Origin: Streptomycetaceae bacterium
GTDB lineage: Bacteria; Actinomycetota; Actinomycetes; Nanopelagicales; Nanopelagicaceae
NCBI GenBank assembly: GCA_007279945.1
Contig: QYPG01000018.1
Location: 1-35,522 of the forward strand
Direction of reading: 5' to 3'
Length of the DNA: 35,522 nt
The position numbers and the translations under genes were made by a program. The notes under the pieces were generated by a model. It had not been told where the DNA came from. It did no database searches and saw only the letters and a list, made by a program, of their open reading frames with translations. Positions 1 to 8,016 of this stretch are shown here, one piece after another; positions within the stretch are counted from its first letter, which is position 1, and each line of letters begins with the position of its first letter.

Positions 1-2
1 AC

Positions 3-491
3 ACACTTGTCGATGACACAGCTGTCCCAGATTGGGATAACGCAAAGGGTGGAGTTATTTTCGAACAGCAGCTATCAAAGGCTGGCGGAAAGCTCGATGC
101 AGTTGTTTCAGCTAACGAAGGTCTTGGACTTGCAGCTGTAGTTTTTCTTAAGAAGAACAAGCTCAATGGCAAGGTCTGTGTATCTGGACAAGATGCAACT
201 GTTGACGGATTGCGTGCAATCCTTACAGGTGACCTTTCAAACACTGTTTACAAGGCAATCAAGGCCGAAGCAGAAGGCGCAGCAGCTCTAGCAATTGCAT
301 TGCTTAAGGGTGAGGCAGCAACAACAGCTACAGGTTCAGTTAATAACGGAACCGTAGATGTACCTTCAGTGCTATTGGTACCAGTCGGAATCACAAAGGC
401 TAACGTGAAGGATGTCATCGCAGATGGCTTCCAGACACGCGAGGCTGTATGTGCCGGCATCGAAGACCTCTGCACAGCTAACGGACTCTAA
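3..491 (+). CDS. xylF: xylose-type ABC transporter substrate-binding protein (C-terminal part)
   Basis: The reading frame is open from base 3, so the gene's 5' end lies outside the window and only about 162 C-terminal residues are visible. The stretch reads like the second lobe of a periplasmic-binding-protein-fold sugar receptor (peptide VVSANEGLGLAAV, then GKVCVSGQDAT, then alternating helices and strands), which matches XylF/RbsB-like proteins of the CUT2 family. In a Gram-positive cell it would be a lipoprotein outside the membrane that delivers the sugar to the permease. It is followed by a strong hairpin and then by the ATPase and permease genes on the same strand. Xylose is inferred from the neighbouring xylose isomerase; ribose or another pentose cannot be excluded from this fragment. 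Confidence 0.85.
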   Translation, partial: TLVDDTAVPDWDNAKGGVIFEQQLSKAGGKLDAVVSANEGLGLAAVVFLKKNKLNGKVCVSGQDATVDGLRAILTGDLSNTVYKAIKAEAEGAAALAIALLKGEAATTATGSVNNGTVDVPSVLLVPVGITKANVKDVIADGFQTREAVCAGIEDLCTANGL

Positions 492-525
492 TATCTCCGT
501 ATGTAGCTAAGTAGAAAAGAACAAA

Positions 526-561
526 GGTTACGGCTCGGAGTTCAGACTCCGAGCCGTAACC
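526..561 (+). terminator. 15-bp perfect hairpin between receptor and ATPase genes
   Basis: Bases 526-540 pair perfectly with 547-561 around the 6-nt loop TTCAGA. The following bases CTCTTTAACA lack a proper U-tract. It may therefore act as a partial terminator or as a 3' stabiliser that lets the binding protein be made in excess of the ATPase and permease, an arrangement known in other ABC operons. The role is inferred. Confidence 0.8.
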
Positions 562-591
562 TCTTTAACACAAGATATAAAGGGAGAAAAT

Positions 592-1356
592 ATGAGCACA
601 CCAATACTTTCACTCCGAGGAGTCAATAAATCCTTTGGGCCAGTCCACGTTTTACGTGATGTTGACTTTGATGTCCATGCTGGAAAAGTTACTGCGCTCG
701 TGGGTGACAACGGTGCTGGAAAAAGCACCCTAATTAAATGTATCGCAGGTATTTATACTCCCGATCATGGTGACTTTCTCTTTGAAGGTAAAAAGGTAGA
801 AATTAATGGACCTCGAGATGCGACAACTCTTGGAATTGAGATTGTTTATCAAGATTTAGCCCTATGTGACAACTTAGATATTGTTCATAATATGTTTTTG
901 GGCCGCGAAAAAAAGCGCGGAAGTATTTTAGATGAATCAGCTATGGAATCACTCGCACGCAAAACTTTAGATGGCTTGAGCGTCCGTACGGTTAAATCCA
1001 TTCGCCAAACCGTGGCATCACTTTCTGGGGGTCAGCGTCAAACCGTAGCAATTGCGCGCGCGGTATTGTGGAATAGCAAGATAGTAATCCTTGATGAACC
1101 AACTGCGGCGTTAGGTGTTGCTCAAACTGAACAAGTCTTAAATCTTGTGAGACGTTTAGCTGATAACGGTTTAGCCGTCGTACTCATTAGCCATAATTTA
1201 AATGACGTCTTTGAGGTAGCTGACAATATTGCAGCCTTGTATCTGGGGCAGATGGCCGCCCAAGTAGATAAGAATGAAGTTATTCCGCGGCAAGTTATTG
1301 AGTTGATTACAACCGGCAAATCTGCTGGCGTTGAAAGCGTAGGTGCTAAGAAATGA
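592..1356 (+). CDS. xylG: sugar ABC transporter ATP-binding protein (single-domain XylG type)
   Basis: This 254-residue cytoplasmic ATPase powers CUT2-type sugar import. Visible motifs are Walker A GDNGAGKST (38-46), the Q-loop YQD near 86-88, signature LSGGQRQ (144-150), Walker B IVILDEP (164-170) and the switch His at 201. The start ATG has the Shine-Dalgarno AAGGGAG just upstream. E. coli XylG is about twice as long with two fused nucleotide-binding domains; here there is one domain, so the working transporter would need a homodimer. The stop codon overlaps the permease start as ATGA, which indicates translational coupling. Assignment to xylose rests on context; the ATPase family is clear. 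Confidence 0.9.
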   Translation: MSTPILSLRGVNKSFGPVHVLRDVDFDVHAGKVTALVGDNGAGKSTLIKCIAGIYTPDHGDFLFEGKKVEINGPRDATTLGIEIVYQDLALCDNLDIVHNMFLGREKKRGSILDESAMESLARKTLDGLSVRTVKSIRQTVASLSGGQRQTVAIARAVLWNSKIVILDEPTAALGVAQTEQVLNLVRRLADNGLAVVLISHNLNDVFEVADNIAALYLGQMAAQVDKNEVIPRQVIELITTGKSAGVESVGAKK

Positions 1357-2576
1357 GCTCCTCTGAGATGGTTGAAACTGCAACGCTAAAGGGGGCAATG
1401 CACGACTATTGGTCTCGAATTAAAGCCGGAGATATTGGATCTTTGCCTGCGGTATTAGGTTTAATCGCTCTATGTATCGTCTTCGGATCTATGTCTAGCG
1501 TTTTTTTAACTCCGGGGAACTTTGCTAATTTATTAACCCAGGCTGCAGCGGTAATTGTCATTGCCATGGGCTTAGTTTTCGTTCTCTTACTAGGTGAAAT
1601 CGACTTATCTGCCGGATACACCGCTGGTGTAACTGGTGCAGTACTCGTCATTCTGATTACTAACCACCACGTTCCTTGGTACCTAGCCCTTATCGCAGCC
1701 ATCTTTGTGGGAGTTATTCTTGGTTTTGGTTTAGGCTCACTTGTCGCACGCCTTGGAATTCCATCCTTCGTTGTTACATTGGCAGCTTTCTTAGCCTTTC
1801 AAGGAATTTTATTACTGCTCGCCGGTGAGGGTGGAACAATTCGCGTTGAAGATAAAACTATTTTGGCTGTTGAAAACTCTAATCTGACTCCAACGTTAAG
1901 CTGGGTATTTTTCATCGGTGTTTCAATAATTTATGTACTGGTCGGTCTTAACCGTATAAATTCACGCCGTAAAGCGGGATTGAAATCAGAGCTCATAAAT
2001 TTATGGGTCTTAAAGACTGTCGGTCTCTTAGGAATTTTAGGGCTTGCAGTTTTTGCCCTTAACGTTGAGCGCAGTAATAACCCTGACTTAGTTAGTCTTA
2101 AGGGAATCCCTTACGTTGTCCCGGTCATTCTTTTAATTCTCGTCATCGGAACATTTGTCCTTAGCAGAACCGCATTTGGCCGTCACATTTATGCAGTCGG
2201 TGGAAATGCCGAAGCTGCACGCCGAGCCGGTATCAATGTTAAACAGATTAGAATTATGGCCTTTATGATCTGCTCTGGCCTATCAGCAATTGCGGGGATG
2301 ATCTTTGCATCTCGCCAAAACTCGGTCTCTCCAACGACTGGTGGCAGTTCAACCCTTCTCTACGCCGTTGGTGCAGCAGTTATTGGTGGAACTTCTTTGT
2401 TTGGTGGCAAAGGAAAAATGAGCGATGCAATTTTGGGTGGATTAGTTGTCGCAGTCATTGATAACGGTATGGGACTTTTGGGATATGCAGCAGGCATCAA
2501 GTTCATCGTCACAGGACTTGTACTCTTAATCTCAGCCGGCGTTGATGCCGTCTCTCGCAAGGGTGCCAACGTTTAG
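1353..2576 (+). CDS. xylH: sugar ABC transporter permease (XylH type)
   Basis: This 407-residue integral membrane protein is the channel subunit of the importer. The sequence has about ten hydrophobic segments, and the family hallmarks GEIDLSAGY near residue 80 and AVGGNAEAARRAGINV near 283, which resemble the RbsC/XylH coupling region. Its length is close to E. coli XylH. The start overlaps the ATPase stop (ATGA). Its stop lies 5 bp from the convergent xylose isomerase stop, leaving no room for a classical terminator, so the two transcripts may overlap at their 3' ends. Substrate specificity is inferred from xylA next door. Confidence 0.9.
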   Translation: MSSSEMVETATLKGAMHDYWSRIKAGDIGSLPAVLGLIALCIVFGSMSSVFLTPGNFANLLTQAAAVIVIAMGLVFVLLLGEIDLSAGYTAGVTGAVLVILITNHHVPWYLALIAAIFVGVILGFGLGSLVARLGIPSFVVTLAAFLAFQGILLLLAGEGGTIRVEDKTILAVENSNLTPTLSWVFFIGVSIIYVLVGLNRINSRRKAGLKSELINLWVLKTVGLLGILGLAVFALNVERSNNPDLVSLKGIPYVVPVILLILVIGTFVLSRTAFGRHIYAVGGNAEAARRAGINVKQIRIMAFMICSGLSAIAGMIFASRQNSVSPTTGGSSTLLYAVGAAVIGGTSLFGGKGKMSDAILGGLVVAVIDNGMGLLGYAAGIKFIVTGLVLLISAGVDAVSRKGANV

Positions 2577-2581
2577 CTCTC

Positions 2582-3736
2582 TTATTTCACACCCATAAGG
2601 TGTTCAAGTGCTAACTGATCAATAGCCTCGTAGCCATACCCGCGTGTGCCAGCGGCTTCAACATCGAATGAATCCTTAGCAAGATCTCTCCAAGTCTCAC
2701 CTGCGCTGAGTGTTGGTTCACTCAGACCTGGAATATTTGATTCGGCCATGGCGGCAACAACGCGAGGATCTGCACGAAAGGCTGCTGCCCGTTCTTTAAG
2801 TGCTAAATAGGTACGCATATTTGCCGATGCTGATTCCCACACGCCCTTATCGCTCTCGGTACGAGCTGGCTTAAAGTCAAAGTGTTTAGGTCCGTCATAT
2901 TTATAGCGCTCAAGTAAATCAACTAAGAAGAAGGCTGACTTAAGATCGCCGTGGCCAAAGACTAAATCTTGATCAAATTTTGGTCCATGCTGACCGTTCA
3001 GATCAATGTGATACAACTTCTTGTGCCACAACGCTTGGGCAATGCCGTGAACAAAGTTAAGTCCAGCCATTTGTTCGTGCCCAACTTCTGGATTCAGGCC
3101 CACAAGCTCTGGTTTATCTAATGAGTTAATGAAAGCGAGCGCATGTCCAATTGTTGGCAAGAAAATATCACCACGTGGCTCATTTGGTTTTGGTTCAATT
3201 GCAAACTTAATGTCATATCCATTATCCGTTACAAACTCACCTAGCGTATTGAAAGCTTCACGGAAGCGATCGAGGGCAACGTATGCATCCTTTGCGCCAT
3301 CAGACTCTGCGCCTTCACGGCCACCCCAGCAGACATAAGTCTTAGCGCCAAGTTCAACGGCTAGCTCAATATTCTTCATTACTTTTGAGATTGCATATCG
3401 GCGAATATCTTTATCATTTGATGTGAATGCGCCATCTTTAAAGACAGGATGAGTAAATAGATTTGTCGTTGCCATCGGTACTTTCATTCCAGTTTCAGCT
3501 AATGCCTTCTTAAAACGATCTATATGACTTCGACGAGCACCTTCATCGCTTCCAAATGGAATCAAATCATCGTCATGGAAAGTCACACCGTGTGCGCCGC
3601 GCGCAGCTAACTCATTAACGGTGCGCACAGGATCGAGTGCGCCACGGGTTGCATCCCCAAATGGGTCCCGTGCCTGCCAACCCACGGTCCAAAGGCCAAA
3701 GGTGAACTTATCTGCCGGTGTGGGTGTCAGTGACAT
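2582..3736 (-). CDS. xylA: xylose isomerase
   Basis: The enzyme converts D-xylose to D-xylulose in the cytoplasm. The 384-residue protein matches the short class I type of actinobacteria. Its key residues fall at the same numbers as in the well studied Streptomyces enzymes: catalytic His54 and Asp57 in FHDDD, Glu181 and Lys183 in EPKPNEP, and metal ligands Glu217, His220, Asp245, Asp255 and Asp257. All are present, so it should be active. The start ATG has AAGGAG about 6 nt upstream. The gene converges on the transporter and is divergent from the Gfo/Idh-like gene with an 81-bp gap. Xylulokinase is not found in the window. No XylR-like repressor gene or clear operator was seen. Confidence 0.97.
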   Translation of the reverse strand: MSLTPTPADKFTFGLWTVGWQARDPFGDATRGALDPVRTVNELAARGAHGVTFHDDDLIPFGSDEGARRSHIDRFKKALAETGMKVPMATTNLFTHPVFKDGAFTSNDKDIRRYAISKVMKNIELAVELGAKTYVCWGGREGAESDGAKDAYVALDRFREAFNTLGEFVTDNGYDIKFAIEPKPNEPRGDIFLPTIGHALAFINSLDKPELVGLNPEVGHEQMAGLNFVHGIAQALWHKKLYHIDLNGQHGPKFDQDLVFGHGDLKSAFFLVDLLERYKYDGPKHFDFKPARTESDKGVWESASANMRTYLALKERAAAFRADPRVVAAMAESNIPGLSEPTLSAGETWRDLAKDSFDVEAAGTRGYGYEAIDQLALEHLMGVK

Positions 3737-3805
3737 GAAAACTCCTTGAAATTTCTCTTAGTTTTTTCTCTGGCGCAATCCTATGTATGAAGTGAAGTTT
3801 CTGCA

Positions 3806-3811
3806 TAGTCT
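3806..3811 (+). promoter_or_regulatory. -10 box TAGTCT, leaderless start
   Basis: TAGTCT ends exactly 6 nt before the GTG at 3818, and there is no Shine-Dalgarno. A TANNNT box at this spacing puts the transcription start on or next to the start codon. No good -35 is visible. Confidence 0.6.
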
Positions 3812-3817
3812 TGCCTT

Positions 3818-4897
3818 GTGAGCGTAATTTCTAACGGCAACGAACGAGACACCAAATTCGCAGTGATAGGTACAGGGTGGAGAGCTGAATTCTTTACTCG
3901 CCTCGCCCAGGCTATTTCTGGAGTTGAATGCGTTGGTTCGATTGTGCGAACCCCCCGTGAATCTCTCCTGCCCATCTACTTATCTCTTGATGAATGCAAT
4001 CTCAAAGCAAGGCCAGATTTTCTGATTGCATCAGTACCTAGGGAAATTACACCCTCAATTATTCGGATGGCCGTTGCGGCTGGGATTCCAATAATGGCTG
4101 AGACTCCACCTGCCGCTGATTTACATTTGCTACGCGAGCTATGGAATGACGTCGGCCAATCTGGACTCGTACAAATTGCTGAACAATACCTGCGCCTTCC
4201 ATCGCATGCCGGGCGACTAAACGTTGTTAAATCTGGCGCCATTGGCACCCCAACTCACGTGCAAATCTCATCAACCCATGATTATCATGCAATCTCATTA
4301 ATGCGCGGATATTTAGGCGCTGGTATCGGACCTGTTCGGGTTAATGCCACAGCCTTTAACGCTCCTCTGCAAAATCCAGCTTCACGCAATGGTTGGAATT
4401 TAGATTCAGAACCAGTCAAGGTTCAATCACGTATAGCAACAATTGAATTTAATTCAACACTCTCTGGGCTCTATGACTTTACTGATAACCAATGGCATAA
4501 CCAGTTACGTTTCAGGCGCGTCATTGTTCGTGGTAGCCATGGAGAGATTAATGATGATCAAGTTATTAGGTGGGTTCATCCTGATAGCTTTGTTACCGCC
4601 CCTATCGTGCGCAGGCAGACTGGATACGATTTAGATCTTGATGGGTATAGAACAGATCACCTTTCTTTTAACTCTGAAATTTTGTATAAGAATCCTTTCT
4701 GCAAAGAATCCTGGTCAGATGAAGAGATTGCGATAGCTACAATGATTCAAGAAATGTCTGACTGGGTTGGCAAACGTAGGCCTGCTCCATATCCACTTGC
4801 TGATGGGATACATGACCATCGTGTTGCACTTGCAATTCAAGAATCACTCGATAAATCCTGCGCAATAACTACTGAAAAAGAGGCCTGGGATAGCTAG
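3818..4897 (+). CDS. Gfo/Idh/MocA-family oxidoreductase-like protein
   Basis: This 359-residue protein has an N-terminal Rossmann fold (KFAVIGTGWRAEFF, residues 13-26) followed by a C-terminal alpha/beta domain of the Gfo/Idh/MocA family, which are NAD(P)-dependent sugar or cyclitol dehydrogenases. Where most members carry the EKP motif with the catalytic lysine, this one reads AETPPAAD, so that lysine is missing. It may use another residue, belong to a subfamily with the ETPPA variant, or be catalytically altered. Substrate unknown. It starts with GTG directly after a TANNNT box, without a Shine-Dalgarno, and lies divergent to xylA, which hints at sugar metabolism without proving it. Confidence 0.8.
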   Translation: MSVISNGNERDTKFAVIGTGWRAEFFTRLAQAISGVECVGSIVRTPRESLLPIYLSLDECNLKARPDFLIASVPREITPSIIRMAVAAGIPIMAETPPAADLHLLRELWNDVGQSGLVQIAEQYLRLPSHAGRLNVVKSGAIGTPTHVQISSTHDYHAISLMRGYLGAGIGPVRVNATAFNAPLQNPASRNGWNLDSEPVKVQSRIATIEFNSTLSGLYDFTDNQWHNQLRFRRVIVRGSHGEINDDQVIRWVHPDSFVTAPIVRRQTGYDLDLDGYRTDHLSFNSEILYKNPFCKESWSDEEIAIATMIQEMSDWVGKRRPAPYPLADGIHDHRVALAIQESLDKSCAITTEKEAWDS

Positions 4898-4927
4898 TTT
4901 GGTGGTTGGGCCTAAATACCTTAATCT
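4898..4927 (+). promoter_or_regulatory. candidate promoter of tRNA-Leu
   Basis: TTTGGT (4898-4903) and TAATCT (4922-4927) are separated by 18 bp and lie 15 bp before the tRNA 5' end. The -10 is a reasonable TANNNT; the -35 is weak. Confidence 0.4.
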
Positions 4928-4942
4928 AGGCTCCTTACTCCA

Positions 4943-5023
4943 GCGGGAGTGGTGAAATGGCAGACACGCAGGTCTTAGGAACCTGTGTCTTCGGACGTGA
5001 GGGTTCAAGTCCCTTCTCCCGCA
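4943..5023 (+). tRNA. tRNA-Leu (anticodon UAG)
   Basis: The acceptor stem GCGGGAG (4943-4949) pairs with CTCCCGC (5016-5022), with discriminator A at 5023. The anticodon stem CAGGT/ACCTG encloses the loop CTTAGGA, giving anticodon UAG for the leucine codon CUA. The long variable arm and the GGTTCAAGTCC T-arm fit a class II leucine tRNA. The 3' CCA is not encoded (CAC follows), so it must be added after transcription. The gene stands alone between the Gfo/Idh-like gene and a small protein gene. Confidence 0.97.
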
Positions 5024-5059
5024 CACTAATTCAATAAGGCCCTGGTAAGGATTTTTCTT

Positions 5060-5395
5060 ATGGCAAAGCAATCACCGGCCAAGATAAAAAAATTGGCTGC
5101 AGAAGCAAAACGTGCAGGGGCTGCTAACCGCGCTGAGAAAAAAGCTGCACAAGAAAATGCAATAACAAATAGCAATGTAGTAATAGATGCCTATGCCGCC
5201 GTTGATGGGCATTGGCGTGACATTGGTTTAGATGCACCAGCCCGTCGAGCTTTAATCGATGATGGCTTATTTCAACTGAGTGATCTTCGTAAAACCTCAC
5301 TTGCTGCGCTCAAAGAGCTAGATGGCATGGGAGCAAATGCCATTCGTGTATTAGTTGCCGAGATGAAAAAAGCAGATTTATCTTTTAGAAAATAG
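5060..5395 (+). CDS. small protein with helix-hairpin-helix (RNAP alpha-CTD-like) end
   Basis: The 111-residue protein has a lysine/alanine-rich basic N-terminus (about residues 1-35). Its C-terminal 55-60 residues (from LDAPARRALIDDGL through LKELDGMGANAIRVL) resemble the helix-hairpin-helix fold found in the RNA polymerase alpha C-terminal domain and other nucleic-acid binders. It probably binds DNA or RNA; the exact role is unknown. It starts with ATG preceded by AAGG. Its stop codon (5393-5395) directly abuts the stop codon of the convergent chaperone gene, with no intervening base. Confidence 0.75.
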   Translation: MAKQSPAKIKKLAAEAKRAGAANRAEKKAAQENAITNSNVVIDAYAAVDGHWRDIGLDAPARRALIDDGLFQLSDLRKTSLAALKELDGMGANAIRVLVAEMKKADLSFRK

Positions 5396-5602
5396 TTACT
5401 GCACTACTCGATAGCCAGCGGCAATAACAGCTTGTGAGATTAGCTCGGCATCTAGTGCAGCATCAGATGTAATAACGGCCTGACTCTCACCAGAGCTGGC
5501 CTTAACTTCTTTGACACCAGCGATCTTGCCGAGCTCTGTATTTACTCGTCCCTCACAGTGCCCGCATGTCATTCCTTGAATCTTTACCGTTGTCTGCGTC
5601 AT
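5396..5602 (-). CDS. heavy-metal-associated domain protein (CopZ-like copper chaperone)
   Basis: This 68-residue protein is a single ferredoxin-like HMA domain with the metal-binding motif GMTCGHC near residues 10-16. The family carries Cu(I) in the cytoplasm and hands it to P-type ATPases or regulators. The His between the two cysteines (CGHC) is a common variant that does not distinguish copper from related metals. It lies 12 bp downstream of the DUF305 gene on the same strand and is probably cotranscribed. No copper ATPase or CsoR regulator is in the window, so the partner must be elsewhere. Confidence 0.88.
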   Translation of the reverse strand: MTQTTVKIQGMTCGHCEGRVNTELGKIAGVKEVKASSGESQAVITSDAALDAELISQAVIAAGYRVVQ

Positions 5603-5614
5603 TGATTTCTCCCC

Positions 5615-6229
5615 TTATTTGTTTAGTCGTGCAATCATTAATTCCATCTGCTTAATTTGAGCTGTTTGAGCAGCAACAATATTTTCACCAAATAGCTTAA
5701 TCTCCTTGTTACTTGCATCTCTTATCATTGTGGTCATATGCAATGCGCCATCATGATGATTAGTCATTCCCTTGAGCCACAGCAGATCAAACTCATTGCC
5801 TGCAGCGGAATTTAAATCAGATAGTTCAGCGTCAGTAAGCATGCCACCCATTGAGTCTCCCATGGAGTGGCCCATATCGATATCGGCATTGGCTTGGCTC
5901 AACCACAGCTTCATCTGAATAATTTCACTTGATTGTCCGTCACGAATATCTGCTGCAAGAGCCAGCAACTCTGGATCCTTCGACTTGGTTAAAGCTAAGT
6001 CGGAAATATCTACCGCTTGTTGGTGGTGCGGAATCATCATCTGCAAAAACATAATATCCGCACCACTTAATTTTAAGGATGCCTCTTTTTCATGTGAATC
6101 CATCATCTTATGCATGCCGGATGCGCCGTGGTCTGCGTTTCGAGACATACCTATTCCCATGATTACTGCAAGAAGTGCAACAATAATTATCAGAAATATC
6201 CCTGACTTCTTATCGATAGTAATCTGCAT
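5615..6229 (-). CDS. DUF305 domain protein, membrane anchored
   Basis: The 204-residue protein has one N-terminal hydrophobic segment (about residues 11-29) that anchors or exports it, followed by a ferritin-like helical DUF305 domain. The two typical histidine motifs are present: MIPHHQQAVD near 66-75 and MTNHHDGALHM near 155-165. DUF305 proteins are often found with copper-resistance genes, and here a CopZ-like chaperone follows, so extracytoplasmic copper binding is a reasonable inference. The start ATG has GAGGAG upstream. The 104-bp upstream region holds a TATACT box (minus strand) and inverted repeats. Confidence 0.85.
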   Translation of the reverse strand: MQITIDKKSGIFLIIIVALLAVIMGIGMSRNADHGASGMHKMMDSHEKEASLKLSGADIMFLQMMIPHHQQAVDISDLALTKSKDPELLALAADIRDGQSSEIIQMKLWLSQANADIDMGHSMGDSMGGMLTDAELSDLNSAAGNEFDLLWLKGMTNHHDGALHMTTMIRDASNKEIKLFGENIVAAQTAQIKQMELMIARLNK

Positions 6230-6270
6230 GAGTCACTCCTCAAATGTGTTTGCCGGCAGTTGAGTATAAA

Positions 6271-6310
6271 GTCTGGCAATTACCACCGCACCATGAAGCT
6301 TTGGCCAGAC
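6271..6310 (-). promoter_or_regulatory. inverted repeat and TATACT box upstream of DUF305 gene
   Basis: GTCTGGC (6271-6277) and GCCAGAC (6304-6310) form 7-bp inverted arms 26 nt apart. On the minus strand the second arm is followed by TTTATACT, so it could be a long-looped terminator for the upstream sulfhydrylase gene or an operator at the -10 (TATACT) of the DUF305/chaperone pair. A second short palindrome, CATACAGTATG, lies at 6319-6329. I cannot decide between these roles. Confidence 0.4.
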
Positions 6311-6333
6311 ATGCCTCACATACAGTATGAGTG

Positions 6334-7650
6334 CTAGCGTGTAGCGGCAAAACCCAGTTTGATGTCGTTTTTTATGTCCTCAATGTTTTCAAGGCCAATG
6401 CTCACGCGCACCATTCCAGGAGTGATTCCAGCTTTAAGCTGCTCATCAGGGTTTAACTGTGAGTGCGTTGTAGAAGCTGGGTGAATAACAAGAGAGCGAA
6501 CATCACCGATATTAGCGACATGGCTAAACAGTTTTAAGCCTTCGACAAATTTACGCCCTACAGGTGCGCCGCCTTTGAGTTCAAATGAAAAGACTGCGCC
6601 AGCGCCCTTTGGCGCGTACCTCTTAGCAGTTGTATTCCATGGTGATGATGGCAAGCCTGCATAACTTACGTGAGCAACTTCTGGTTGATTCTCTAACCAC
6701 TCTGCTAACTCTTGAGCATTTTGTAGATGACGATCCATTCGCAGATTTAATGTCTCAAGGCCATGTGCCAGTAACCAGGCATTAAACGGAGAAACTGATG
6801 CGCCAATATCGCGCAGCAGTTGCAACCTAGCTTTGAAAATATAGGCAAGGTTTGCTCCGAAGGCTCCATTAACGCCAAGTGCTTGGGCATAGACAAGATT
6901 GTTATAGCTAGCATCGGGTTGATTAAAACCTGGGAATTTTTCAGAATCTTGCGCGAAATCGAAGTTGCCTGAATCAACAATCGCCCCGACCATTGCATTG
7001 CCATGGCCTGATAAGAACTTAGTTGCCGAGTGCGTAACGATATCGGCGCCGTATTCAAAGGGTTTTGTGACATATGGTGTCGCAATAGTGTTATCAACTA
7101 TCCACGGCACTCCTGCCTCATGTGCGATTTTTCCGATGGCCTCAATATCTAGTACTGCTCCAAGTGGGTTTGAAATACCTTCACCAAAGAAAGCCTTTGT
7201 ATTAGGACGAACTGCACTGCGCCAAGCATCCATATTTCCAGTGTTATTAATAAACGTAACTTCGATACCGTATTTAGGAAGTGTGTAATTAAAGAGATTA
7301 AATGTTCCCCCGTAAACATTGGAGCTTGAAACAATATGGTCCCCCGCTTGGGCAACATTCATTATTGCAAAGGCTGTTGCTGCCATGCCTGAAGCAACTA
7401 ACAATGCAGCCACTCCACCTTCAAGGGCAGCTATACGTTGTTCAACGGCATCTTGAGTTGGATTGTTGATGCGCGTATACACATTGCCTGCTTCGGCGAT
7501 TCCAAAAAGATTTGCCGCATGTTGCGTATCGCGAAACTGATAGGCGGTCGTTTGATAAATTGGTAGTGATCGTGAACCAGTAGTTGGATCAGGAGATTGC
7601 CCAGCATGGATTTGAAGAGTTTCAAAGGCCCAATCATTGTTTTCGCTCAT
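6334..7650 (-). CDS. metY: O-acetylhomoserine sulfhydrylase (aminocarboxypropyltransferase)
   Basis: This 438-residue PLP enzyme of the Cys/Met metabolism family uses O-acetylhomoserine and sulfide (or methanethiol) to make homocysteine (or methionine). The PLP lysine is Lys211 in HSATKFLSGHG. The N-terminal peptide LQIHAGQSPDPTTGSRSLPIYQTTAY and the length, including the insertion before the C-terminal SIGLENIEDI, match MetY rather than the shorter cystathionine synthases. It starts at ATG 7650, only 46 bp after the stop of the upstream small membrane protein. No S-box or SAM riboswitch is visible in that gap. No metX is in the window. Confidence 0.93.
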   Translation of the reverse strand: MSENNDWAFETLQIHAGQSPDPTTGSRSLPIYQTTAYQFRDTQHAANLFGIAEAGNVYTRINNPTQDAVEQRIAALEGGVAALLVASGMAATAFAIMNVAQAGDHIVSSSNVYGGTFNLFNYTLPKYGIEVTFINNTGNMDAWRSAVRPNTKAFFGEGISNPLGAVLDIEAIGKIAHEAGVPWIVDNTIATPYVTKPFEYGADIVTHSATKFLSGHGNAMVGAIVDSGNFDFAQDSEKFPGFNQPDASYNNLVYAQALGVNGAFGANLAYIFKARLQLLRDIGASVSPFNAWLLAHGLETLNLRMDRHLQNAQELAEWLENQPEVAHVSYAGLPSSPWNTTAKRYAPKGAGAVFSFELKGGAPVGRKFVEGLKLFSHVANIGDVRSLVIHPASTTHSQLNPDEQLKAGITPGMVRVSIGLENIEDIKNDIKLGFAATR

Positions 7651-7696
7651 GCCCTTTACTCTTTCGCACCTGCGTACAAATTACAAGGACCTAGAG

Positions 7697-7948
7697 TTAA
7701 TTAATTACTGCATAAGCAATAAGAAATGCACCAAGAGTCAGTGTCATTGCTTTGCTTGCCCGAGTGTTTAAAACCTTGTGCATCGCCGGTATCCACGTTG
7801 AAATCAGTAATGCTGTTCCGGGAATAATGATGGTCAAACTATGTGTCAAAACACCACTTTGGCCAGTTTGATATCGCAGGTTGATTAATCCAATTGCGAT
7901 GAGCAGATATCCGCCCATTCTGTAGTTATTTGCTAGATCACTTTTCAT
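7697..7948 (-). CDS. small integral membrane protein downstream of actinorhodopsin
   Basis: The 83-residue protein has about three hydrophobic segments (approximately 11-23, 34-52 and 65-82) and few charged residues. I do not recognise the family. It follows actinorhodopsin on the same strand with a strong hairpin between them, and a sequence close to GGAG (CTAAGGAG) precedes its ATG. It could receive read-through transcription from the rhodopsin promoter. A helper role for the rhodopsin is a guess from position only. Confidence 0.65.
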   Translation of the reverse strand: MKSDLANNYRMGGYLLIAIGLINLRYQTGQSGVLTHSLTIIIPGTALLISTWIPAMHKVLNTRASKAMTLTLGAFLIAYAVIN

Positions 7949-7972
7949 AGCTTTAGCTCCTTAGGATAGAGA

Positions 7973-8002
7973 AATGGGGTGCCGATTTCTCGACACCCCA
8001 TT
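7973..8002 (-). terminator. terminator-like hairpin after actinorhodopsin
   Basis: On the minus strand a 12-bp stem (arms 7991-8002 and 7973-7984, with one G-U pair) encloses the loop AGAAAT. It starts 15 bp past the rhodopsin stop. Only a weak T-tract follows (TTCTCTATCC), so termination may be partial, or the hairpin may protect the rhodopsin mRNA end. Confidence 0.75.
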
Positions 8003-8016
8003 GTTAATCTATGTGA

